Origin: MADRE2 sp964397015
Lineage (GTDB): Bacteria > Desulfobacterota > Desulfobacteria > Desulfobacterales > Desulfobacteraceae
Assembly (NCBI GenBank): GCA_964397015.1
Contig: CAYNHL010000089.1
Location: 1-15,472 of the forward strand
Direction of reading: 5' to 3'
DNA length: 15,472 bases
Made by a program: the position numbers and the translations under genes. The notes under the pieces were generated by a model that was given only the letters and a program-made list of their open reading frames with translations, did no database searches and was not told the DNA's origin. Each line of letters starts with the position of its first letter. The first letter of the stretch is position 1. Positions 1 to 7,584 of this stretch are shown here, piece by piece.

Positions 1-312
1 TTGGTTGGAAGAATATGAAAACGATCTTCCACCGACGACAGATTCTTGAGTAAGGATAAGAATGTCAAGAACTCGGTACTCTCAAGATTTGTCAAAAAGG
101 CTTATTATCAATGATTTTCAAAAATATGCACCGTAAAGTGGAATGCAACACGATTCAGGGTTATCATACTACTCCGAACTCCGTTTATTAAGGATTTTAT
201 GGCCTCAACCATATTTAAAACACCTTTTTGTGACAGCGTATGTTGCATCATAAAGTCCCAGATGTCAGGATTTCTGAAATTTGAAATGAATTTCATGGTA
301 AAAAAAATGATC
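1..312. other. Left-edge region without a convincing gene
   Basis: No supported gene lies here. On the plus strand, positions 2-49 read as an open tail of 15 codons (W L E E Y E N D L P P T T D S) ending in TGA, which could be the C-terminus of a gene entering from outside the window; it is too short to identify. A 62-codon minus-strand open frame at 108-296 begins just past the stop of the truncated RHH frame, has no clear ribosome binding site and resembles nothing I know, so I do not call it. Confidence 0.3.
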
Positions 313-417
313 TTATGCCCTGTTGATCAACCAGGATCTCGGCCGATGTAATTTTTCTGCTAAACTGTCAAGCCGTTCCAACATTTTTCCATCCATCTGG
401 ACGATTGTTGTTTTCAT
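313..417 (-). pseudogene. Truncated ribbon-helix-helix (CopG/ParD-like) antitoxin remnant
   Basis: A 34-residue frame starts at ATG 417 behind an AGAGGTG-like ribosome binding site and ends at TAA 313-315. It reads MKTTIVQMDGKMLERLDSLA and continues to RPRSWLINRA. This is a typical RHH fold start: a basic-polar beta strand, helix A with LDxLAEKL, and the RPRSWLI turn leading into helix B. In this family helix B normally continues (RAI-x-x-FL) into a 40-50 residue toxin-binding tail. Here a TAA sits where an Ile codon is expected, and the following frame shows no recognisable tail. No RelE/ParE-like toxin is visible downstream. The likely reading is a decayed toxin-antitoxin locus, though a very small DNA-binding peptide cannot be excluded. 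The fold assignment is fairly sure; the functional status is not. Confidence 0.5.
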
Positions 418-428
418 GGCCACCTCTT

Positions 429-453
429 TTATGTATTCTTGGAGGATACATAA
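429..453. promoter_or_regulatory. Palindromic candidate operator upstream of the RHH frame
   Basis: A perfect inverted repeat, TTATGTAT (429-436) and ATACATAA (446-453), is separated by 9 bp and lies 12 bp upstream of the RHH start codon. RHH antitoxins usually repress their own promoter by binding such palindromes, so this is a natural operator candidate. It also lies upstream of the divergent TIR gene and could once have controlled both directions. The repeat is directly visible; binding is inferred. Confidence 0.35.
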
Positions 454-479
454 GAATGCAAAAGATTCAATTTATATTT

Positions 480-520
480 TATAATATGTGTGGGAAATAA
501 CCGGGTCAAGGCATTAGGAG
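480..520 (+). promoter_or_regulatory. Candidate -10 box and ribosome binding site for the TIR gene
   Basis: A perfect TATAAT occurs at 480-485 in an AT-rich stretch, about 43 bp before the TIR start codon at 528. No good -35 hexamer stands 16-18 bp upstream. An AGGAG at 516-520, 7 nt before ATG 528, is a good ribosome binding site and fixes the start. Confidence 0.35.
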
Positions 521-527
521 CACCAAA

Positions 528-1457
528 ATGATTGATTTTGATGAAGTATTAAGACAAATTCATAATTTTTTTTTGACCTATCAGGGTGAAAGAGGACCTC
601 AGCTCGATCGTGACATTCAAGCTTGCCTAAACAACCTAAATAGTAGAAATATACTCAATTCAAGCATCACTGGTGGCGACTTAGCCAAGATTTATTCAAC
701 GGAGTTAACCTTAAGGATAAATCTATCATGGAAATTGACTAGGGACCTTTTCGACCGGCATAATGTATTATTCGAGCAGTCAGAAATAGCAGTGATAGAA
801 TCTAAAATCAAAGAGATGATTCTTTCCGTGACAAATCTTTTAAAAAAACATCCAACAGGCTTACCCATTTATCGAACATTAAATAGAAATTTTGACAATC
901 TAAAACAGATCAACACTTCTCTTACGACAACCTTTAGCGGGCTAAATTCTAAAATTTCTGGTGAATTGCAATTATACAAAAAGTTTAAGCATTTACACCC
1001 GAAAAAAAATATCACAGAATATGGACAAAAAACCATTTCTGGAAGCATCTTTCTAAGTCATAACCATTCTGACAAAGCCTTTGTTCATAGACTTGCTCAG
1101 CGACTTGGTGACTCTGGTGTAATAACTTGGATTGATGATGCAGAAATGCTTATCGGTGATTCACTTCTTGAAAAAATCCAAAAAGGTATATGTGAGATGG
1201 AGTACCTGGGCATCATTCTTTCTCCGAATTCTGTAGAGTCAGAATGGGTAAAAAGATAATTAAAGCTGGCGTTAACTATGGAAATAAATACCAAAACGGT
1301 GAAGGCTCTGCCCATCTTGTATCAAGACTGTGAAATTCCTGGATTTTTGAAAGATAAATTATATGCAGACTTTCGAAGTAGCGATACTGATCCAGAGGTT
1401 TTTGAGAGATCTGTGAATCAACTATTAAAACGTCTTTTACCAAATGAAGAAATATAA
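528..1457 (+). pseudogene. TIR-domain protein, interrupted by an in-frame TAA
   Basis: The frame opens at ATG 528 (AGGAG 7 nt upstream) and is stopped after 243 codons by TAA 1257-1259. The same frame then runs open for 65 more codons to TAA 1455-1457, and that stretch is clearly the missing end of a TIR domain: LKLALTMEI, then VKALPILYQDCEIPGFLKDK and LYADF. TIR domains have Ser-x-Trp followed by a Glu-Leu here; the sequence reads SEWVKR-stop-LKLAL, so a single GAA to TAA change explains the break. Residues 1-165 are predicted helical with no recognised domain. The TIR domain begins near residue 172 (GSIFLSHNHSDKAFV), with the GDSLLEKI segment at 210-217. The Glu used for NAD+ cleavage in catalytic TIRs does not align cleanly; E215 is the nearest, so NADase activity is uncertain. 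The gene lies just upstream of a membrane protein gene. Probably a defence gene inactivated by a nonsense mutation; a shortened protein lacking the last TIR helices is also possible. Confidence 0.85.
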
Positions 1458-1475
1458 GCAACCCAACCGCAAAAG

Positions 1476-2360
1476 ATGATTATGAAATCAAATCTTAGCA
1501 ATTACATTAAATACAAAATGAGAGGTCTATTCTTAATAAAAAACTTTCCTGTTGATTTATTTCTAATATTTGTTCTAAGTGTCTCTTTTTGTATAATTTA
1601 TTACATTGATTTTGTCTTTGGAGATTTGTTCCTATCTTCAGAAACCGGTAAAAAGATAGGCTCTTTGTTGGTAAACCTGAGCCTTTCATATATCGCAGCC
1701 TATTTTTTCTATCTGTTGACTTTTGTTGTCCCCAAAAGCATTGAACGACAACACTTGAAAGAACATATAGCGCATTTACTTCATTTTATTTTATTTTATC
1801 TTCTTATGATAATGCAGGGGACCACAACAATTAAGCGTAACTCTAAGCCAGGAGAACCTTTTGACTCTCATGATACACAACCTTTTCTTATAGCAAATCA
1901 TGATAGAATTAATGTGCAATGGTTTTCAGATCACGCCAAAGATGTGTATATGTCGCAAACAATATCCCGATCCCGAAAGGATGGATCTATGTTTGATGTT
2001 GGTGATAATGTTACAGAAAACATAAAGGTTTTAAATCGAACTATTGATGACCTTCTTAGATATTCTCGGTATATTGACCCAGATTTGATTTCTTTAATTA
2101 TTTCTGCTTATAGAAACATAATGGTTGCATCTTGGATTAACGGAAATAATTTTAGAAAACAGTATAGAAATAAAGAATTCCATAGTAAACGAGATGCATC
2201 CATATACTCAAAGGGATTGTTCGAGTATTTTGAAATTTATACAAAATGTGAAACTATCTTATTGACCAGATATTCCAAAACAACTGCAGCGAGAAAACAA
2301 ATGGATCTCATTGCGGGGAATAAAGCTAAGATAAAAGAAATGAAGCAGACTCAGGCCTGA
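1476..2360 (+). CDS. Membrane protein of unknown function, paired with the TIR gene
   Basis: 294 residues. I do not recognise a named family. After a basic N-terminus (residues 1-25), hydrophobic segments lie at about 27-47 and 62-86, with a possible third at about 100-114; a short hydrophilic loop separates the first two. The second holds SLSYIAAYFFYLLTFVVPKS, a pattern I associate with uncharacterised bacterial membrane proteins. The remaining ~175 residues are hydrophilic, rich in Lys, Arg and Asn, and probably cytoplasmic. The start is 18 bp after the final TIR stop with the same strand and low GC, so the two are probably co-transcribed. The ribosome binding site is weak (AAAAG overlapping the start), which would fit translational coupling; a second in-frame ATG lies at 1482. 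A two-gene module in which the TIR protein senses or signals and the membrane protein acts is conceivable but unproven. Confidence 0.75.
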   Translation: MIMKSNLSNYIKYKMRGLFLIKNFPVDLFLIFVLSVSFCIIYYIDFVFGDLFLSSETGKKIGSLLVNLSLSYIAAYFFYLLTFVVPKSIERQHLKEHIAHLLHFILFYLLMIMQGTTTIKRNSKPGEPFDSHDTQPFLIANHDRINVQWFSDHAKDVYMSQTISRSRKDGSMFDVGDNVTENIKVLNRTIDDLLRYSRYIDPDLISLIISAYRNIMVASWINGNNFRKQYRNKEFHSKRDASIYSKGLFEYFEIYTKCETILLTRYSKTTAARKQMDLIAGNKAKIKEMKQTQA

Positions 2361-2658
2361 ACATCCGCTCTTTGAATCTGGTTTGTGCCGGATACGGACT
2401 GGTGTGTCTATCGTAGGATGTGCCGATTTTTATCCCGCTGTTTCTATCATCTTGGCAGACAACGTTTGCCTTACAGGGATAGTCTGCGGTACTCATTCTC
2501 CTGAAAAAATGAGTTTGTCGTGCAAGTAGTCCTCACTCCAAACACGTTGGTTTGATAAGGTATCAACTGACACTAACATCGGTACGCAAAAAATATACCT
2601 GAACGCCCCCTCGTGAGGGCCTCGTCATCTTGGCTCTGTTGGACCTGTCCTGATATCT
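2361..2658. other. Gap between convergent transcription units
   Basis: About 300 bp between the converging membrane-protein gene (plus) and hsdR (minus). No frame looks coding. It holds a 7-bp inverted repeat, ACTCATT (2491-2497) and AATGAGT (2508-2514), with a 10-nt loop; this could be a weak terminator for the plus-strand pair but has no proper T-run. A stronger GC hairpin at 2605-2620 is listed separately. Confidence 0.5.
2588..2620 (-). terminator. Candidate terminator of the hsd operon
   Basis: Read on the minus strand, GCCCTC-ACGA-GGGGGC (2620-2605) forms a 6-bp GC-rich stem including one G-U pair and a tetraloop, 39 bp after the hsdR stop codon. A run of six T (plus-strand A 2588-2593) follows 11 nt later, further away than in an ideal intrinsic terminator. 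It is the best termination signal in the gap. Confidence 0.4.
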
Positions 2659-5600
2659 TTATTCAGTCATTTGCCCAGTATTCCTTTCAGACAACTCTCC
2701 TTTCAAACGATTATAGACTTTTTCAGAAATCCATTCGCTCACGACATTCTGGAACTCTTTTTCATTCATAAATTTCCCGAAAATATCCTCATTTTGTTCC
2801 ATCCGTTCAATGAACAATGACTGCAGCATCCCTGAAAAAAGAAGGGAAAATTTCTCCTGTGGATTAACAGCCGCTGCTTCTTTCAACGATTCTTCCTCTA
2901 CAGCCGCCTCAATGATCTGATCAAAGAAAAGCTGATCGGCTTCCGTAAAATCAGTTCCGAATCGTTCATTCACCACATCAATCAATTGAGACAGCGGAAG
3001 CTCTTCTTCATGCAGCTTCCCACTACCCACTTCTAGCGGCCCATCAAGGTTTTTCGCATCTCCTTCACGCAAATTGATTGAACCTTCGCTGATTTTCTGA
3101 ATCCGGTAATATTCCAATCGAATATCATCATCAAAACTGTAGCGGGGACCAGATTCCCGCTTGGGCAATTTTTGGAGCAGATAGCGCAGGAAAGTGTACA
3201 ATTTTTCAAGTTCAGAGTCCTGATACGGAATAACCTGCGAAAGAAAGGCATATAAATTTCTGAAAGCGGCCATTTTTCCCCGGATAAGTTCAGACTGTCC
3301 AACATCCGCATCTTTCAGAGTTGCAAACCGCTGCACTGCCGGATCAATGGCAGCATTCAAGGCCTTATGGTCGGCATGACTCTGTTTTTTCTTCTGCTTG
3401 AAATAGACCGATACAAATGCATCAAGATCTTCCCGGGTGTAAATTCCGGAAGCATCCAGCTCGGCCTTGATCGCATACATTGTATTCGGATCTGCCTCTT
3501 CGCCCATCTCAGAGCCTTCATAATACTGTTTGAAGGCTTCACGAATCTCTTCACGGTCATTCACAAAATCCAGAACAAAGGTGTCTTCCTTCAACGGGTG
3601 CACACGATTGAGCCGTGAGAGGGTCTGAACCGCCTGGATTCCTGAAAGCCGTTTATCCACATACATGGTATGAAGCAGAGGCTGATCAAACCCTGTATGA
3701 TATTTTTCCGCAACAAGCAGCACCTGGTATTCCGGTGAATCAAATTTCTCCGGCAGTTCTGTTTCACGGATACCGTTATTCATTCCCACTTCCGTATATT
3801 TCATGTATGTTCTGTCGTCTTCCACCTCACCGGAAAAGGCGACCAGCGTTTTAATCCAGAAATATTTTTTTTCACGAATATATTTATCGAACGACAGTTT
3901 ATATCGAACCGCCTCCAGCCTGGAACCGGTCACCACCATCGCTTTCGCCCTGCCGCCGATTTTATGCCGGGTCATGGTATTAAAATGCTCCACCATGATC
4001 TCCGTCTTTTGCGCAATATTGTAGGGGTGCAGGCGCATAAACCGTGCAAGCGCTTTGGCTGCGCTTTTCCGTTCCACCCGGGGATCTTCCGCACTGGCCT
4101 GAATCAGCTTGTAATACGTGGCATAGGTCGTGTAGCTGTGAAGGACATCCATAATGAACCCCTCCTCAATCGCCTGCCGCATGGTATACGTATGAAACGC
4201 CTGCCCGTTCTTTCCGTCTTTTTCCCGGCCAAAAACAGAGAGTGTCTTATGCTTGGGGGTAGCCGTAAACGCAAAAAAACTCAAATTGGCCTGTTTACCC
4301 CGCTTGGCCATGCTGCGATACATCTCTTCCAGTGATTCAAATTCCTCCTCGCCTGCATGATATTTAGCTGCTTCATCCCGAATTTCCCAGGTGCTCAAGA
4401 CCTCTTTCAGATCGGTTGCCGACTCACCGGATTGTGATGAGTGCGCCTCATCGATGATCACCGCACAACGCCGTCTGGGAAGAAGGTTGTCACCTTCATC
4501 CCCGCGCTCTTCTGCCATCTTCAGCAGTTGCTTTGTGACATGGGGAAACTTTTGCAAGGTGGAGATAATAATCGGAACGCCATTGTACAAAGCGTCTGCC
4601 AGCTGGCCGGAATGTTTGTCGATCTTCTGGACAACACCCTGCCTGTGATCAAACTGGTAAATCGTATCCTGCAACTGTTTATCCAGCACACGGCGATCGG
4701 TAATCACGATGACCGAATCAAATATCTTTTCATCGGCATCGGTATGCAGCGAGGCCAGCCGGTGCGCCAGCCAGCCAATGGTATTGCTCTTGCCGCTTCC
4801 GGCGGAATGCTCGACCAGATAATTGTTGCCGGCCCCTTCGATTTTTGAAGCGGCAACCAGCTCACGCACAGCGGAAAGCTGATGATAGCGGGGAAAGATC
4901 ATGGTCTCTTTTTTGATCAGCTTGCCGTCTTCGGTCCGCTTGTCTTCCACCTGAAGGTGAAGAAACCGGGCAAAAATATCCAGCAGACTGTCCCGCTGCC
5001 AGATCTGTTCCCACACATAAGACGTTCGATACCCGTCGCTGTTTGGCGGATTGCCTGCGCCCCCCTCATCCCCCTGATTAAACGGCAAAAAAACCGTTGC
5101 CGAGCCGGCCAGGCGGGTTGTCATATAGGCCAGTTCCGTATCCATTGCAAAATGGACAAGGGCGCGTTTCCTGAATTCAAACAGCAGTTCCCGGGGATCC
5201 CGGTCTTTTTTATACTGACGGATCGCGTTTTCCACTGACTGCCCGGTCATGGGATTTTTTAACTCTGCCGTAATCACCGGCAGCCCGTTGATAGAGAGCA
5301 CCAGATCCAGTTCATTGCTGTTTTTGCTGCTGTAGCGCAACTGATGGGTCACCGAAAGCCGGTTGGCACCATACTGGGACGCAAGCTGTGGATTCATCCC
5401 ATGAGCCGGTTTGAAAAAACAGATCCGAAATGTCCGACCATGGCATTTAAACCCATTTCGCAGCACCGGCAGCATGCCCTGGGAATTAAGCCAGAAGTTG
5501 AGGTCTTTGAGCAGGGTGTTATCGGTTTTATCCCCCAGCATGATTTCAATCCGTCCCAATTCCGCCGCCTGTGTATCACGGATAAAGCGGATCACCTGAT

Positions 5601-5718
5601 CTGGGAAAAAAGCCCGTTCAACATCGTACGCCGCTTTGGACAGGGCGGAGTAACCATTGGCCAGAAGGTGTGCTTCGATCATGGCTTCAAACTGTTCTTC
5701 CGTGTGTAGTTTGCTCAT
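2659..5718 (-). CDS. hsdR: Type I restriction enzyme, restriction/translocation subunit HsdR
   Basis: 1019 residues, normal length for HsdR, the motor-nuclease subunit that binds the HsdM/HsdS methylase, translocates unmodified DNA with ATP and cuts it at a distance. An N-terminal PD-(D/E)XK nuclease is visible: ELDLVLSINGLPVITAELKN with D138 and E152-x-K154, followed by the QYKKDRD (Q-x3-Y-like) segment near 168. Superfamily 2 helicase motifs follow in order: Walker A HSAGSGKS (304-311), motif Ia ITDRR, DEAH box IIDEAH (421-426), FTATPK (484-489), KYHTGFDQP, and motif VI QTLSRLNRVHP. The C-terminal ~250 residues are helical and charged, as in the part that docks HsdR to the methylase. The start ATG 5716-5718 has a GGAG (5728-5731) inside the end of the preceding nuclease gene, 3 bp away. 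All motifs are intact, so the enzyme should be active. Confidence 0.97.
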   Translation of the reverse strand: MSKLHTEEQFEAMIEAHLLANGYSALSKAAYDVERAFFPDQVIRFIRDTQAAELGRIEIMLGDKTDNTLLKDLNFWLNSQGMLPVLRNGFKCHGRTFRICFFKPAHGMNPQLASQYGANRLSVTHQLRYSSKNSNELDLVLSINGLPVITAELKNPMTGQSVENAIRQYKKDRDPRELLFEFRKRALVHFAMDTELAYMTTRLAGSATVFLPFNQGDEGGAGNPPNSDGYRTSYVWEQIWQRDSLLDIFARFLHLQVEDKRTEDGKLIKKETMIFPRYHQLSAVRELVAASKIEGAGNNYLVEHSAGSGKSNTIGWLAHRLASLHTDADEKIFDSVIVITDRRVLDKQLQDTIYQFDHRQGVVQKIDKHSGQLADALYNGVPIIISTLQKFPHVTKQLLKMAEERGDEGDNLLPRRRCAVIIDEAHSSQSGESATDLKEVLSTWEIRDEAAKYHAGEEEFESLEEMYRSMAKRGKQANLSFFAFTATPKHKTLSVFGREKDGKNGQAFHTYTMRQAIEEGFIMDVLHSYTTYATYYKLIQASAEDPRVERKSAAKALARFMRLHPYNIAQKTEIMVEHFNTMTRHKIGGRAKAMVVTGSRLEAVRYKLSFDKYIREKKYFWIKTLVAFSGEVEDDRTYMKYTEVGMNNGIRETELPEKFDSPEYQVLLVAEKYHTGFDQPLLHTMYVDKRLSGIQAVQTLSRLNRVHPLKEDTFVLDFVNDREEIREAFKQYYEGSEMGEEADPNTMYAIKAELDASGIYTREDLDAFVSVYFKQKKKQSHADHKALNAAIDPAVQRFATLKDADVGQSELIRGKMAAFRNLYAFLSQVIPYQDSELEKLYTFLRYLLQKLPKRESGPRYSFDDDIRLEYYRIQKISEGSINLREGDAKNLDGPLEVGSGKLHEEELPLSQLIDVVNERFGTDFTEADQLFFDQIIEAAVEEESLKEAAAVNPQEKFSLLFSGMLQSLFIERMEQNEDIFGKFMNEKEFQNVVSEWISEKVYNRLKGELSERNTGQMTE

Positions 5719-5721
5719 TTT

Positions 5722-6873
5722 TCAGCTCTCCGGGTCACCCAATTCCGCCTCCAGTTCCTCGATCGACGGCAGACTGGATTTCAGGTTGTCAGGCAGGGCG
5801 CGGGTCAGCTGATATTCAGATACCCCCATGGGTTTGCCGATATCGCTCAGGGCATATTCCACCACCACCCGGTCACGGGATTTACATAACAGAATACCAA
5901 TGGACGGCTCATCCCGGTCGCCCCGCAACTGTTCATCCACGGCCTTCAGGTAAAAATTGAGTTTGCCCGCATACTCCGGTTCAAATTCTCCTGTTTTCAG
6001 TTCAATCACCACATAGCAGTGCAGTTTTGTGTGATAAAACAACAGGTCGAGATAAAAATCCCGCTCCCCGACCTGCAATCCCTTTTGACGACCCACAAAG
6101 GCAAACCCCGTTCCCAGCTCCAGCAGGAATTTGGTGATATGGTCAATCAGTGCCTTTTCCAGTTCCCGTTCATTGTAATCCTGTGTCAGCGTCAGAAAAT
6201 CAAACGTATAGGGATCTTTGATCAATTGCTGCGCCAGATCCGATTGCGGGGCAGGCAGTGTGGTCGAAAAATTGGTAACCGCCTTTCCCTCACGATGATA
6301 CAAACCGCTTTCAATCTGGTGGGTCAGGACATTCCGGCTCCAGTTGTTCTCAATCGTCTTATTGACGTAGTAGAGTGCCTCAGCTACGTCCTTGCATTTT
6401 GAGATGATGACCCGGTTATGCCCCCAGGGAATCTGAACCAGTTTGTTTACAGTTTGCTGCTGAATAGAACCGTCATCCAAATGTGGCACAGCTTGTGCCA
6501 CATTTTGCCGGTCCGGATTTTCTGCAGATTTCAAAGGACCCTGCTGCACAATTCGGCCACAGGCTGCTGCCAGATTTGATAGACCTCCCGTATAAAAAAG
6601 GTGCCACCGCTTGATGTATTGAAGATTGTTGAAAGAAAATCCCTTCATGTCCGGAAATTCTGCCATCAGGTCGGCGCTCAATTGTTTTAAAAATCCACTG
6701 CCCCACTGTGAAGGTTTCTGCCGTTCCACAATCTCTGAGCCCAGCTCCCAGTAAAAGGTTAACAGCGCCGTGTTCACCTGGACCGCCGCTTTGACCTGGG
6801 CCTGACGGATTCGCTGTTTGACATCTTTTAGCCAGTCGCGGTATTCCGATGTTCTCATTGGTTGGTCGGTCAT
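5722..6873 (-). CDS. DUF1016/YhcG-family PD-(D/E)XK nuclease
   Basis: 383 residues, the usual length of the DUF1016 (YhcG) family. The N-terminal domain has the typical YWELGSEIVERQ, WGSGFLKQLSADL and FSFNNLQYIKRWHLFY segments (about 41-94). A linker near 95-145 is variable and low in similarity. The C-terminal nuclease domain spans about 215-360: VGERDFYLDLLFYHTKLHCY followed by VVIELKTGEFEPEYAGKLNF. This supplies D276 and E291-x-K293, so the catalytic residues are present. Members are thought to be DNA nucleases and recur beside restriction systems and in defence islands, but their exact job is unsettled. GAGGAA about 8 nt before ATG 6873 serves as ribosome binding site and overlaps the end of the HNH gene. 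It is 3 bp from both neighbours and so part of one operon. Confidence 0.92.
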   Translation of the reverse strand: MTDQPMRTSEYRDWLKDVKQRIRQAQVKAAVQVNTALLTFYWELGSEIVERQKPSQWGSGFLKQLSADLMAEFPDMKGFSFNNLQYIKRWHLFYTGGLSNLAAACGRIVQQGPLKSAENPDRQNVAQAVPHLDDGSIQQQTVNKLVQIPWGHNRVIISKCKDVAEALYYVNKTIENNWSRNVLTHQIESGLYHREGKAVTNFSTTLPAPQSDLAQQLIKDPYTFDFLTLTQDYNERELEKALIDHITKFLLELGTGFAFVGRQKGLQVGERDFYLDLLFYHTKLHCYVVIELKTGEFEPEYAGKLNFYLKAVDEQLRGDRDEPSIGILLCKSRDRVVVEYALSDIGKPMGVSEYQLTRALPDNLKSSLPSIEELEAELGDPES

Positions 6874-6876
6874 AAA

Positions 6877-7584
6877 TTAATTTCCTCTTCGAGCCGAAGC
6901 GTGACGCTTTCGTTGAGCGCGTTTATGTAGTTCTTGAATGTAATCAGAGGCGGCATGTTCAAGCACAGTACAAAATTCAATAAAACGGTTACCTTGTCGC
7001 TTTGATATATTTTGTATGAAAACCTTGACCTTTGATTCCGACTTCATAGGCTTTTCAGCTCTTTTATGCAAACCCGCCTTCATGATTGCACTTTTTCGAG
7101 CTTCGCATAACCTCTTACAATTCAAATTCAACTTATCAATGGTTGTTGCTGCAGCAAAATCACCTTCCACAGCGGCCTCTATTGAGCCATCGTCTTTATA
7201 CCGAAAACGGGATTCGCATTTTTCGGCAAGAGGAGATATGAATAAAGCCTCCTCCCACCAGCGATCTTTCTGAACAGCGCCAAAACCCGGATGCTGAGCG
7301 CCGGGTCGAGGAAAACAGGCAACCATATTGTCCCAGGCAACGTCTTCACCATTAATACACATTGATCGTGGTTTCAGGTGTTCAACATGGGCGTTATTGG
7401 AAAAAACCCTCATTAAGGTATACGCACAAAGAAATCCCTGCTCAGCAAGGAGGGCGTTCAACACTGCACTTTTTGGAAAATTCCCACAATCATATTGGAG
7501 ATTTTGCGGGCAAGAGGCATTTGTCGCTCGCCATTGCTGGAGTTCGGTTGGTTGGGATTTCTTAACTATTTTCTTCATCGTCAT
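6877..7584 (-). CDS. PtuB-like (retron/Septu-type, TIGR02646-like) HNH endonuclease
   Basis: 235 residues from ATG 7584. Recognised features are the FLCAYTLMRV segment (51-60), HVEHLKPRS with the HNH histidines (66-74), WDNMVACF with the Asn (84-91), then GFGAVQKDRWW, FISPLAEKCESRFRYKDDGS and a C-terminal LNLNCKRLCEARKSAI helix. This order is that of the HNH partner of the PtuA ATPase in Septu and retron Ec78-type systems. The usual CxxC zinc ligands are not obvious: CAYT replaces CAYC and the ACF segment lacks its second Cys. It may belong to a subfamily without zinc. The start is ambiguous. The frame opens at 7605, but GGGAG lies just upstream of ATG 7584 and ATG 7578, inside the 3' end of the ATPase gene, which favours those. 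It overlaps the ATPase by ~23 bp, implying coupled translation. Probably cuts nucleic acid when the ATPase releases it. Confidence 0.85.
   Translation of the reverse strand: MTMKKIVKKSQPTELQQWRATNASCPQNLQYDCGNFPKSAVLNALLAEQGFLCAYTLMRVFSNNAHVEHLKPRSMCINGEDVAWDNMVACFPRPGAQHPGFGAVQKDRWWEEALFISPLAEKCESRFRYKDDGSIEAAVEGDFAAATTIDKLNLNCKRLCEARKSAIMKAGLHKRAEKPMKSESKVKVFIQNISKRQGNRFIEFCTVLEHAASDYIQELHKRAQRKRHASARRGN

Noticed and set aside
108..296. 62-codon minus-strand frame downstream of the RHH remnant, as a possible toxin
   Set aside because: No ribosome binding site, no resemblance to RelE/ParE or other toxins, and its start lies past the truncated antitoxin stop in another frame.
1257..1259. Stop-codon reassignment or programmed readthrough in the TIR gene
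   Set aside because: TAA is used as the ordinary terminator of several genes in the window, and UAA is not a selenocysteine or pyrrolysine codon; a nonsense mutation is simpler.
2361..2658. A small gene or attachment site in the convergent gap
   Set aside because: No frame has both a start with ribosome binding site and coding character, and no tRNA-like or long direct repeat is visible.
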